Assembly (NCBI GenBank): GCA_934153945.1
Contig: CAKPFM010000020.1
Coordinates: 1 to 15,199 of the forward strand
DNA from: an uncultured Bacilli bacterium
GTDB taxonomy: Bacteria; Bacillota_I; Bacilli_A; RF39; UBA660
DNA: 15,199 nt
Direction of reading: 5' to 3'
The translations under genes and the position numbers were made by a program. Position 1 is the stretch's first letter. Every line of letters begins with the position of its first letter. A model generated the notes under the pieces. The model searched no databases. It had not been told where the DNA came from and saw nothing but the letters and a program-made list of their open reading frames with translations. Of the stretch, positions 5,360-11,675 are shown one piece after another.

Positions 5360-6031
5360 TTATTTAAAGATTTATATATCTTTACAGCTGCTTATTCAAA
5401 TCAAGTATTCCCGGACCCTTTATCAAAAGAAGAGGAAGAAGAATGTTTAAAGAAAGCTAAATTAGGTGATGAAAAAGCAAGAAATAAATTAATTGAACAC
5501 AATTTAAGATTAGTTGCTCATATCGTAAAAAAATATGAACATTCTAAAGAAGATGCTGATGACTTAATAAGTATTGGGGTTATTGGACTAATAAAAGGAA
5601 TAGATAGTTTTTCAAATAAACATGGAACTAGACTAACAACCTATGCTGCAAGATGCGCGGAAAACGAAATTCTTATGTACTTCAGAAATTCAAAAAAACA
5701 TAGTAAAGATGTAAGCTTAAATGAACCTATAGGATTTGATAAAGATGGTAATGAAATAACATTTATAGACGTAATTAAAACACCTAAACCAGACTTTGAA
5801 ATGGACTTACATAATAAAAATAATTTAAAAAATTTAAAACAATACTATAGTGTACTAAATGATAGAGAAAAAGATATTATAGAAAGAAGATATGGCTTAC
5901 TAACTGATAAAGAAATAACTCAAAAGGAAATAGCAAAAGAATTAAATATATCTAGAAGTTATGTATCGCGTATAGAAAAAAGAGCTTTAACTAAATTATT
6001 AAGAGAATTTATTAAAAACAAAAATGATTAG
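5327..6031 (+). CDS. sigK: Sporulation sigma factor SigK (pro-sigma-K)
   Basis: Sigma-K directs late mother-cell transcription during sporulation. The 234-residue protein opens with a hydrophobic pro-sequence (residues ~1-20, ending FTAAY), which in Bacillus subtilis is removed by the membrane protease SpoIVFB. Then come PDPLSKEEEEE, region 2 (EHNLRLVAHIVKKYE, DLISIGVIGLIKGID, TYAARCAENEILMY) and region 4 (LNDREKDIIERRYG, QKEIAKELNISRSYVSRIEKRAL). The middle, KDVSLNEPIGFDKDGNE, favours SigK over SigE. The gene is continuous, with no skin-type interruption. GTG 5327 is the only standard in-frame start, but AGGAG lies just 1 nt upstream and the GTG sits in a hairpin stem. A non-standard AUU start (5330 or 5336) cannot be excluded. 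A toxin-antitoxin unit is inserted directly upstream. Confidence 0.93.
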   Translation: MIFILQKIIKYLFKDLYIFTAAYSNQVFPDPLSKEEEEECLKKAKLGDEKARNKLIEHNLRLVAHIVKKYEHSKEDADDLISIGVIGLIKGIDSFSNKHGTRLTTYAARCAENEILMYFRNSKKHSKDVSLNEPIGFDKDGNEITFIDVIKTPKPDFEMDLHNKNNLKNLKQYYSVLNDREKDIIERRYGLLTDKEITQKEIAKELNISRSYVSRIEKRALTKLLREFIKNKND

Positions 6032-6033
6032 TA

Positions 6034-6062
6034 TTGACGAACATATGTATTTATAATATAAT
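6034..6062 (+). promoter_or_regulatory. Promoter of spoIIAA-sigF
   Basis: TTGACG (6034-6039), 17 bp, TATAAT (6057-6062) is a near-consensus sigma-A promoter, giving a leader of about 80 nt. An inverted repeat ATATTC/GAATAT (near 6078-6100) lies in the leader. In Bacillus subtilis this operon uses sigma-H; I see no convincing sigma-H box. Confidence 0.65.
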
Positions 6063-6148
6063 AAGAGTATCAAAAAGATATTCTTCTTTTGTCGAATATG
6101 TAGAAGCAATTTATTAGTTGTGCTAGAGTATAGATGGAGAGTGATGAT

Positions 6149-6463
6149 ATGCTAAAAAGTGATTTAGAAATAAGAAAAGGAATATTATTTGTAAGGTTAA
6201 CAGGTATTTTATCAAAAAGTACTGTAAATGACCTAAAAGAAGTAACTAATTTAATTTCTAATAATGGGTTAAACAATGTAGTTATCAATATAGATAAATT
6301 AGATTATATAGATAATATAGGTATAAATATTTTTAACTATATTTGTAAACTATGTAAAAAAAATAATGGTAAATTGTTACTTTGTGGAAAAAGAAAGGTA
6401 GATGATTTAGATATAACATTCACTAGTAGTGAGTTAGATGCTTTTAAAATAATAAAAATATAG
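6149..6463 (+). CDS. spoIIAA: SpoIIAA-like STAS protein (anti-sigma-F antagonist) without the phospho-serine
   Basis: This 104-residue protein is a single STAS domain. Its features align with SpoIIAA: GILFVRLTGIL, VVINIDKLDYID and KNNGKLLLCG. In B. subtilis SpoIIAA binds the kinase SpoIIAB and frees sigma-F. Phosphorylation at Ser-58, in the sequence MDSSG, switches it off. The matching segment here is IDNIG (codons 6308-6322), so the phosphosite is Asn-56 and the next Ser is Ile. ATG 6149 is chosen because GGAGAGTGAT ends 3 nt upstream; a longer frame from 6134 would include that SD. The gene is followed after 8 nt by sigF, and spoIIAB, normally between them, is missing. Assignment as spoIIAA rests on STAS features and the sigF neighbour. 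Confidence 0.8.
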   Translation: MLKSDLEIRKGILFVRLTGILSKSTVNDLKEVTNLISNNGLNNVVINIDKLDYIDNIGINIFNYICKLCKKNNGKLLLCGKRKVDDLDITFTSSELDAFKIIKI

Positions 6464-6471
6464 GTGATAAA

Positions 6472-7116
6472 ATGACAAATGAAGAAGTAGAACAATACTA
6501 CAAATTAATTTATTATGCTATGAAAAACTTTCCATCATATAAAAGTAAAGAAGATTTATATCAAGCAGGATGGTTGGGATTAACAAAAGCATACAAAAAT
6601 TATAATAATAATTTAGAAACAAAATTTAGTACATATGCTTATACTTACATAGTTGGAGAAATGTTTAAATTAATTGAAAAGGATAGAACTATTAAAGTAA
6701 ATAGAGATTTAACAAAACTAAAATTAAAAATGGAAAAATGTAAAATATTATTATCTCAAAAACTAATGAGAGAACCAACTATAAAAGAGATAGCTGAATA
6801 TTTAGAAATAGAAGAAGAACTATTAGTAGAAGCAATAAAAGCAAGTGAACCAGTAGGAAGCATTCATTACTCTATAAAAAGTGATACAAAAGATCTTTTA
6901 TTAGAAGATATAATAGGTGTAGAAAATAAAGATATAGATACATTAATAGAATTAAAAGAAGCAATAAAATCTTTAGCGCCTCTAGACAAAAAAATCCTAA
7001 TATATAATTTAACTAAATCACAAGAAGAAATAGGTAACTTAACAAATATGTCTCAAGTAAAGATATCAAGAAGATTAACAAAAATAAGAAATACTATTAA
7101 AGAAAAGGTAGCTTAA
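6472..7116 (+). CDS. sigF: Sporulation sigma factor SigF-like (SigF/SigG/SigB group)
   Basis: Sigma-F starts forespore transcription. At 214 residues it is shorter than B. subtilis SigF (255): region 1.2 and the start of region 2.1 are trimmed. Recognisable parts are EDLYQAGWLGLTKAYKNY (2.1-2.2), FSTYAYTYIVGEM (2.3-2.4), IKVNRDLTKL, the region 3 segment REPTIKEIAEYLEIEEE, SIHYSI, and a compact region 4 with LAPLDKKILIYNL and the helix-turn-helix MSQVKISRRLTKI. The SD overlaps the spoIIAA stop, so the two are translationally close. With spoIIAB absent from the operon, control of this factor is unclear. SigG is an alternative, but the spoIIAA partner favours SigF. Confidence 0.83.
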   Translation: MTNEEVEQYYKLIYYAMKNFPSYKSKEDLYQAGWLGLTKAYKNYNNNLETKFSTYAYTYIVGEMFKLIEKDRTIKVNRDLTKLKLKMEKCKILLSQKLMREPTIKEIAEYLEIEEELLVEAIKASEPVGSIHYSIKSDTKDLLLEDIIGVENKDIDTLIELKEAIKSLAPLDKKILIYNLTKSQEEIGNLTNMSQVKISRRLTKIRNTIKEKVA

Positions 7117-7136
7117 CTAAGTTGAGTTTTCTTTTT
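7112..7136 (+). terminator. Weak terminator after sigF
   Basis: CTTAA pairs with TTGAG (7112-7116 with 7122-7126, one G-U) around a 5-nt loop and is followed by TTTTCTTTTT. The stem is short, so termination may be partial and rbfA may receive read-through. Confidence 0.4.
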
Positions 7137-7141
7137 ATATT

Positions 7142-7162
7142 TGATATAATTAACTAGGTGAT
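7142..7162 (+). promoter_or_regulatory. Extended -10 promoter and RBS of rbfA
   Basis: TGATATAAT (hexamer 7145-7150) is followed by AGGTGAT (7156-7162) and ATG 7167. The hexamer ends 16 nt before the start codon. Confidence 0.65.
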
Positions 7163-7166
7163 GAAA

Positions 7167-7508
7167 ATGAGTATAAAAATAGATAGAATTGCTAGTCAAA
7201 TGTTAAAAGAAATAAGTTATGTTTTAGCTTCTGAAGTAAAAGATGAAGATATAAGATTTGTAACAGTAACAGATGTAAAAGTAACAAACGATTTAAGTTT
7301 TGCTAAAGTATATGTAACTGTATTAAAAGAAGATAAAATAGCTGAAACAATGAAAGCATTAAAAAATGCATCAGGATTTATAAGAAAAGAACTAGCAGAA
7401 AGATTAGAAATAAGACATATTCCAGAATTAGAATTTGTGTATGATGAATCAATAGCTTATGGCAAAAAAATAGAAAATATAATAGAAAATATTCATGAAA
7501 ATAAATAA
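7167..7508 (+). CDS. rbfA: 30S ribosome-binding factor A
   Basis: RbfA binds the immature 30S subunit and helps 16S rRNA 5'-end maturation. The 113-residue protein has the KH-like family landmarks: DRIASQMLKEISYVLASEVKD, FVTVTDVKVTNDLSFAKVYV, SGFIRKELAERLEIRHIPEL and the ending FVYDESIAYGKKIENII. Its length is typical. ATG 7167 is preferred because AGGTGAT ends 4 nt upstream; GTG 7158 falls within that SD. It is not next to nusA or infB, its usual partners, but sits alone after sigF. A 47-codon ORF overlaps its last 14 nt. Confidence 0.93.
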   Translation: MSIKIDRIASQMLKEISYVLASEVKDEDIRFVTVTDVKVTNDLSFAKVYVTVLKEDKIAETMKALKNASGFIRKELAERLEIRHIPELEFVYDESIAYGKKIENIIENIHENK

Positions 7509-7638
7509 AGTAAAAAAAGTAGAACCTATATCAAAAATAAATATAGGTAAATATAAAAGTAATTCTAATTCAAATGAAAATTCAAATGAATTTCAAAAAA
7601 CTTTAAAAAAAGAACTAGACAAAAAATCAAAAAAATAG
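7495..7638 (+). CDS. Small basic protein of unknown function (47 aa)
   Basis: ATG 7495 lies in the last codons of rbfA in another frame, a layout suggesting translational coupling. The 47 residues are rich in Lys, Asn and Ser: KVKKVEPISKINIGKY, a low-complexity NSNSNENSN stretch, then an amphipathic EFQKTLKKELDKK helix. No cysteines, membrane helix or known motif. I do not recognise it. Its composition resembles what AT-rich DNA gives by chance, but a 47-codon frame without a stop in DNA this rich in TAA/TAG triplets is mildly supportive. The T-box promoter overlaps its end. Confidence 0.4.
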   Translation: MKINKVKKVEPISKINIGKYKSNSNSNENSNEFQKTLKKELDKKSKK

Positions 7639-7644
7639 TATATT
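7616..7644 (+). promoter_or_regulatory. Promoter of the T-box operon
   Basis: TAGACA (7616-7621), 17 bp, TATATT (7639-7644): one mismatch in each box. Transcription would start near 7651, at the beginning of the T-box leader. Confidence 0.6.
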
Positions 7645-7650
7645 AATATC

Positions 7651-7849
7651 AATTAATTGAGAAAAATAATAAGTATTTATTTAAATAGTAATTAGAAAAT
7701 TAGTGGTAGATGAAAACTAATCAAGTTTAAATAAAGAAATACATATTTGGAGTTAAATCGTTACTCGCGTTAAGAGATTAAGCATAAGTCATTATGGAAA
7801 TAAGGTGGTACCGCGTATATTACGCCCTTATACATAATGACTTTTTATT
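7651..7849 (+). promoter_or_regulatory. Tyrosine-specific T-box leader
   Basis: The conserved T-box AAGGTGGTACCGCG is at 7802-7815. Stem I has a 10 bp helix (7676-7685 with 7726-7735) flanked by the loop-E elements AGTA (7672-7675) and GAA (7736-7738). The next in-register triplet is TAC (7740-7742) followed by A, a tyrosine specifier. Uncharged tRNA-Tyr would stabilise the antiterminator and allow expression of the downstream genes, of which tyrS is the last. The specifier reading and the distal tyrS support each other. Confidence 0.9.
7786..7849 (+). terminator. T-box regulated terminator
   Basis: An 11 bp stem (7786-7796 with 7833-7843), extended inward by TAAGG/CCTTA and GCGTA/TACGC, is followed by TTTTTATTTT. 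It includes the T-box sequence and is mutually exclusive with the antiterminator. Confidence 0.88.
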
Positions 7850-7862
7850 TTAAGGAGGCTGT

Positions 7863-8491
7863 ATGATTAAAAAAATTATATTTGATTTAGATAATACACT
7901 AATTATTTGGAAAGAAGAATTTTTAAATACATTAAATGAAACTTTAGAACAATTAAATATTAATTATGATGATAGCATATTAACTAACTTAAAAAAAGCT
8001 ATTAATATTTATGAATCAAAATATAATATCTATAAAGAAGAATATTTATTAGAATTATTTAAAAAACAAACTAAAATAGATTTACCAAACAATTTTGTAG
8101 AAATGTGGAAAAATAATTTAAAAAAATGTGTGTCACCAGATTATAATAAAGAAACAATAGATACACTAGAATATTTATATCAAAAATATGATTTAATAGT
8201 TTTAACAAATTGGTTTACAGATCAACAATCAAGTAGACTAGAAAATGCTAATATATTAAAATACTTCAAAGAAGTAATAGGAACAGATAAAGTACTAAAT
8301 AAACCAAATAAAGAAGCGTTTATATATGCATGTAAAAATAATTTACCTAGTGAATGTGTTATGGTAGGTGATTAGATATAATAGGCGCACAAAATGCAGG
8401 TTTAAAAACTATACTAATCGATTACAAAAATAAATATCCAGATTATAAAGATAAAATAACAAATATTATTGAATTAAAGGAGATGTTATAA
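7863..8491 (+). pseudogene. HAD-superfamily hydrolase, broken by a small deletion at motif IV
   Basis: The SD AAGGAGG (7852-7858) and ATG 7863 start a subfamily IA-type HAD phosphatase. Motif I is FDLDNTL, the helical cap follows, motif II is VLTNW and motif III is the Lys in NKPNKEAF. The frame stops at TAG 8373-8375 right after VMVGD. The rest is in another frame from 8375: DIIGAQNAGLKTILIDY to a stop at 8489-8491, which overlaps the deoC ATG. Intact proteins have three or four residues between GD and D of motif IV; only two bases remain here. A loss of 7 or 10 nt explains both the frame change and the missing residues. A recoding event could not restore the deleted motif IV residues. An assembly error is the main alternative. 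Confidence 0.85.
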
Positions 8492-9156
8492 TGGAATTAA
8501 ATAAATATATTGATAGTACAAATTTAAAAATGGATGCTAAAGCTAATGATATTGAAAAACTATGTAAAGATGCTATAAAATATCAATTTGAAACAGTATG
8601 TGTAAGTCCATACTATGTATCAAGCGTAAAAGAAATGTTAAAAGGAAGCAACGTAGGTATAACAACTGTAATAGGATTTCCTAATGGATATTCAACTATT
8701 TCAACTAAAGAATTTGAAGCAATAGATGCTATAAATAATGGTGCTGATGAAATAGATATGGTCATTAATATACAAGCTTTAAAAAATAAAGATTATGAAT
8801 ATATTAAACAAGAAATAGAAACAGTAAGAGATGCTATAGACGGAAAAGTATTAAAAGTAATAATTGAAACAAATTTACTAGAGCCAATCGAAATAGCAAA
8901 ACTAACAGAAATATGTAATGATACATTTGTAAATTTTATAAAAACTTGTACAGGATTTAATGGACCTGTAAAATTAAGTGATGTCGAAATAATAAGTGAA
9001 AATAAAAATGATTTATTAGAAATAAAAGCAAGTGGTGGAATAAAAACACTAGAACAAGTAGAAAAACTTATTGATTTAGGTGTTACAAGAATAGGAACTA
9101 GTAGTGGAGTAGAAATTATTAAAGATTCCCATAAGGACTGTGATTGTCATGAATAA
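8491..9156 (+). CDS. deoC: Deoxyribose-phosphate aldolase
   Basis: DeoC splits 2-deoxyribose 5-phosphate into acetaldehyde and glyceraldehyde 3-phosphate in deoxynucleoside breakdown. The 221-residue TIM barrel has ETVCVSPYYV, IGFPNG, the proton-relay Asp in GADEIDMVINI, the Schiff-base Lys-151 in FIKTCTGF and Lys-179 in KASGGIKT. The usual FIKTSTGF has Cys in place of Ser, which should be tolerated. Its ATG overlaps the stop of the broken HAD gene, and its end overlaps the next gene by 8 nt, so the operon is tightly coupled. The tail is unusual, with DCDCHE. No nucleoside phosphorylase or deoB is nearby. Confidence 0.93.
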   Translation: MELNKYIDSTNLKMDAKANDIEKLCKDAIKYQFETVCVSPYYVSSVKEMLKGSNVGITTVIGFPNGYSTISTKEFEAIDAINNGADEIDMVINIQALKNKDYEYIKQEIETVRDAIDGKVLKVIIETNLLEPIEIAKLTEICNDTFVNFIKTCTGFNGPVKLSDVEIISENKNDLLEIKASGGIKTLEQVEKLIDLGVTRIGTSSGVEIIKDSHKDCDCHE

Positions 9157-9628
9157 TTGGAATACTGTATATAGCGTAAATAAAAAATTAGATGATATAT
9201 TTATAGAAAAATATCAAGAAGATAAATTAATGTACGAAAAAAACTGTATAGAATTTTTAAGTGAATTAGGAGAATTTGTTAATGAAACTAAATGCTTTAA
9301 ATATTGGACAATTAAGAAGCCAAAAAGAGAAGAAATGTTAGAAGAATTGGCAGATTGTTTTACAATGCTAATGTATTTTTACAACGTACTTAATATGGAT
9401 ATTGAAATACCTAATAAAAAAAGTGATTTAAATATTTTAGAAATAATAAATGAGACATATATACTAGGAACAAAACTATATAATAATTTAAGTGAAGAAC
9501 TAGTAAATAATATATTTTCAAATTTATTATTAATATCAGATAAATTAAATATAAAAGAAACTGAAATAATTGAATCAATAACAAAAAAACAAACTATAAT
9601 AGAAGAAAGACTAAATACTAATTACTAA
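9149..9628 (+). CDS. dUTPase-like all-alpha NTP pyrophosphatase (dUTPase_2 / MazG-type fold)
   Basis: This 159-residue helical protein has the metal-binding layout of dimeric dUTPases: EFLSELGEFVNETKCFKYW near residue 35-55 and EEMLEELADCFTMLMYF near 65-80. The NETKCFKYW-x-KKP segment is close to the NETRCFKYWSxKKP signature of the dUTPase_2 family. These enzymes hydrolyse dUTP to dUMP and pyrophosphate. ATG 9149 overlaps the deoC end by 8 nt and has AAGGA 11 nt upstream; GTG 9140 is too close to that SD. Its place after deoC suggests deoxynucleotide housekeeping. Exact substrate is not provable from sequence alone. Confidence 0.75.
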   Translation: MNNWNTVYSVNKKLDDIFIEKYQEDKLMYEKNCIEFLSELGEFVNETKCFKYWTIKKPKREEMLEELADCFTMLMYFYNVLNMDIEIPNKKSDLNILEIINETYILGTKLYNNLSEELVNNIFSNLLLISDKLNIKETEIIESITKKQTIIEERLNTNY

Positions 9629-9640
9629 GGGAGGAATAAT

Positions 9641-10864
9641 ATGACATTATATGAAGATTTAAAATGGAGGGGACTAATAAAGGATATAAGTAGTCCAGAA
9701 TTGGAAAATAAATTAAATAATGAAAAATTAACATTTTATATTGGAACAGATCCAACAGCAGACTCAATGCATATAGGACACTTTTCAAGCTTTTTAATAG
9801 CTACTCGTTTAGCAAAATATGGGCATAAACCAATATTACTAATAGGTGGAGCTACTGGACTAATAGGAGATCCAAAACCATCTAAAGAAAGACAAATGAT
9901 TACAAAAGAAGCAGTAGAAAAAAATGTTTTAGGATTAACTAAACAAGCTAAAGAAATATTTGGATTTGAAGTAGTAAATAATTATGATTGGATAAAAGAT
10001 ATAAATACAATAGATTTCTTAAGAGATTATGGAAAATATATAAATGTTAACTATATGTTAGATAAAGATATTATAAGTAGAAGACTAGAGACAGGTATTA
10101 CTTTCTGTGAATTTGCTTATACTATTTTACAAGGATTAGATTTTGTTCATTTATATGAAACAAAAGGAGCGACTCTAGAAGTAGCAGGATCAGATCAATG
10201 GGGGAATATTACTACAGGTATAGAATTAGCTCGTAAGAAAAACAATGTTGAGTTATATGGAATGACTATGCCATTAGTATTAGACGCTAATGGAGTAAAA
10301 TTCGGAAAAACTGAAGGAAATGCTTTATGGTTAGACAAAAATAAAACATCATCTTATGAATTATATCAATATTTAATAAATTCAGATGATACATGTGTAA
10401 TAGATTATCTTAAAAAATTAACATTTTTAACAAAAGAAGAAATAGAAAATATAGAAATAGAACATAATAAACAACCAGAATTAAGACTATCTCAAAAGAC
10501 CTTAGCTAAAGAAGTTATCACATTCTTACATGGAGAAGAAGAATTTAATAAAGCTGTTAAAATAAGTGAAGCATTATTTAGTGGTAATATAAATAGTTTA
10601 AGTATTGATGAAATAGAAGATGCTTTTAAAGATGTTCCAAATTTTGAAGCAAAAGAATTATCTTTAATAGATTTACTTGTAAATAATTCTATAGCTACAA
10701 GTAAAAGAGAAGCAAGAGAATTTATAAGTGCAGGATCAATAACTATTAATGGGAACAAAATGTTAGATGAAAGTGAATTGATAGATAGATCAAAAGCAAT
10801 TGGAAATAAATATTTAGTTATTCGTAAGGGTAAGAAAAAATACTATATGGGTATATACAAATAA
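9641..10864 (+). CDS. tyrS: Tyrosyl-tRNA synthetase
   Basis: TyrRS charges tRNA-Tyr. The 407-residue protein has the class I HIGH motif at residues 44-47 (DSMHIGHF), YIGTDPTADS before it, GGATGLIGDP, VAGSDQWGNITTG and the KMSKS-type motif KFGKTEGN near residue 220. A C-terminal S4 RNA-binding domain follows (KREAREFISAGSITINGNK). The length is typical of the bacterial TyrS of Bacillota. The SD GGGAGG is well placed. It is the last gene of the operon that starts at the tyrosine T-box 1.8 kb upstream, and no other terminator intervenes. Confidence 0.97.
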   Translation: MTLYEDLKWRGLIKDISSPELENKLNNEKLTFYIGTDPTADSMHIGHFSSFLIATRLAKYGHKPILLIGGATGLIGDPKPSKERQMITKEAVEKNVLGLTKQAKEIFGFEVVNNYDWIKDINTIDFLRDYGKYINVNYMLDKDIISRRLETGITFCEFAYTILQGLDFVHLYETKGATLEVAGSDQWGNITTGIELARKKNNVELYGMTMPLVLDANGVKFGKTEGNALWLDKNKTSSYELYQYLINSDDTCVIDYLKKLTFLTKEEIENIEIEHNKQPELRLSQKTLAKEVITFLHGEEEFNKAVKISEALFSGNINSLSIDEIEDAFKDVPNFEAKELSLIDLLVNNSIATSKREAREFISAGSITINGNKMLDESELIDRSKAIGNKYLVIRKGKKKYYMGIYK

Positions 10865-10886
10865 AAAGCCTAAAGTGGCTTTTTAT
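10861..10886. terminator. Bidirectional terminator after tyrS
   Basis: A perfect 10 bp stem (10861-10870 with 10877-10886) with a 6-nt loop and flanking A/T runs overlaps the tyrS stop and the stop of the convergent lipoprotein gene. Confidence 0.88.
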
Positions 10887-11332
10887 TTTACTTTTTTAAA
10901 ATTTAAATGTTCAAACATATCTTTAGCTGAATCTAATGATATGTTATTTGCTATAACTATACCAGTATTTGAATTTTTAATTTTAATAACGTAATTATAT
11001 TCTGTACTATCAGTATTATATTTATAAAAAATATATTCGATGTCATCATTTGAATTATTTTCAATCATCTCAAATTTATTATTATCATTACCTAATTCTT
11101 TATATTTTTCAAATTCATCACTATCAATAAAAAATCCATATGAAATAATTTCCTTATTTTTACTTAATTCAAATGGTGTATTATAATTTATATCATATCC
11201 ATTATTTGTTTTTATTGTTATTTTAATTTTATCGCCGTTATTTATTTTATATGTATAATATTTAGTAGTCGTACATCCTACTAACAAAAAAATAATAGAA
11301 GAAATAACTAATAAATAAAAAAACTTCCTCAT
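10883..11332 (-). CDS. Predicted lipoprotein of unknown function
   Basis: This 149-residue protein begins MRKFF, then a hydrophobic stretch and the lipobox LVGC with Cys-20, so it should be lipidated and anchored outside the membrane after signal peptidase II cleavage. The mature part is Asn-, Lys- and Tyr-rich, with predicted beta strands, and shows no motif I recognise. I use the ATG at 11332 because GGAGG (11339-11343 on the plus strand) precedes it; a frame from 11359 would place extra residues before the signal peptide. It has its own promoter just after sspI. Function is unknown. Confidence 0.75.
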   Translation of the reverse strand: MRKFFYLLVISSIIFLLVGCTTTKYYTYKINNGDKIKITIKTNNGYDINYNTPFELSKNKEIISYGFFIDSDEFEKYKELGNDNNKFEMIENNSNDDIEYIFYKYNTDSTEYNYVIKIKNSNTGIVIANNISLDSAKDMFEHLNFKKVK

Positions 11333-11342
11333 AACTATCCTC

Positions 11343-11379
11343 CAAATATATAGTAACATATATTTGAAAAATGTGTCAA
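11343..11379 (-). promoter_or_regulatory. Promoter of the lipoprotein gene with overlapping palindrome
   Basis: On the minus strand TTGACA (11374-11379) abuts the sspI stop codon. After 18 bp comes TACTAT (11350-11355), with TGT forming an extended -10. A perfect inverted repeat, CAAATATAT-N6-ATATATTTG (11343-11366), overlaps the -10 and could be an operator. The predicted transcript starts at the SD. Confidence 0.6.
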
Positions 11380-11577
11380 TTATAAATTATTATAGATAAC
11401 ATTTAAAATCTCATCAGTATTATTAGAATTTTTCCACAAAATTTCAAATAAAACACCTAATCCAGGTAGTACAACCTCATCTTTAGAATTTACTGATTCT
11501 TTAATACTATCTTCTAAATCTTGAATAGAAGAATCTTTAAAATTTTTTTTAATATGTTCTCTAATACTTATGTTCAT
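11380..11577 (-). CDS. sspI: Small acid-soluble spore protein SspI
   Basis: This 65-residue protein matches minor spore protein SspI: MNISIREHIKKNF at the start, a DLEDSIKESV helix and the conserved core VVLPGLGVLFEILWKNS, close to the LPGLGVLFEVIW core of B. subtilis SspI (71 residues). SspI is made in the forespore and packed in the spore core; its exact role is not known. GGGTGAT precedes the ATG by 3 nt. In B. subtilis it is under sigma-G. A GAATA sequence upstream could be a sigma-G -35, but I see no clear matching -10. It supports the view that this organism sporulates. Confidence 0.88.
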   Translation of the reverse strand: MNISIREHIKKNFKDSSIQDLEDSIKESVNSKDEVVLPGLGVLFEILWKNSNNTDEILNVIYNNL

Positions 11578-11646
11578 ATAATCACCCTTTCAATATATAT
11601 TTTTAATAAAAATTAAAAAAGTATTCCAAAAATGTAAAAAATATTA

Positions 11647-11652
11647 TATAAT
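11647..11652 (+). promoter_or_regulatory. -10 element upstream of lemA
   Basis: TATAAT lies 23 nt before the lemA ATG, with GGAGGAG at 11664-11670. The -35 region (TTCCAA, 17 bp upstream) is poor. Confidence 0.5.
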
Positions 11653-11675
11653 GTTAATAGAATGGAGGAGTAAAA

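Noticed and set aside
6065..6148. Possible sigma-H promoter or operator in the spoIIAA leader
   Set aside because: GAAT is present, but no AGGA-type -35 is at the right distance; the sigma-A promoter at 6034-6062 explains expression better.
6070..6288. Minus-strand ORF across the spoIIAA start
   Set aside because: Antisense to the spoIIAA leader and gene; no RBS or recognisable motif.
10492..10758. Minus-strand ORF of 88 codons inside tyrS
   Set aside because: Antisense to the TyrRS C-terminal region, which is plainly coding on the plus strand.
11578..11646. Sigma-G promoter for sspI
   Set aside because: A GAATA -35-like sequence exists, but no convincing -10 at 17-18 bp spacing; not listed as a feature.
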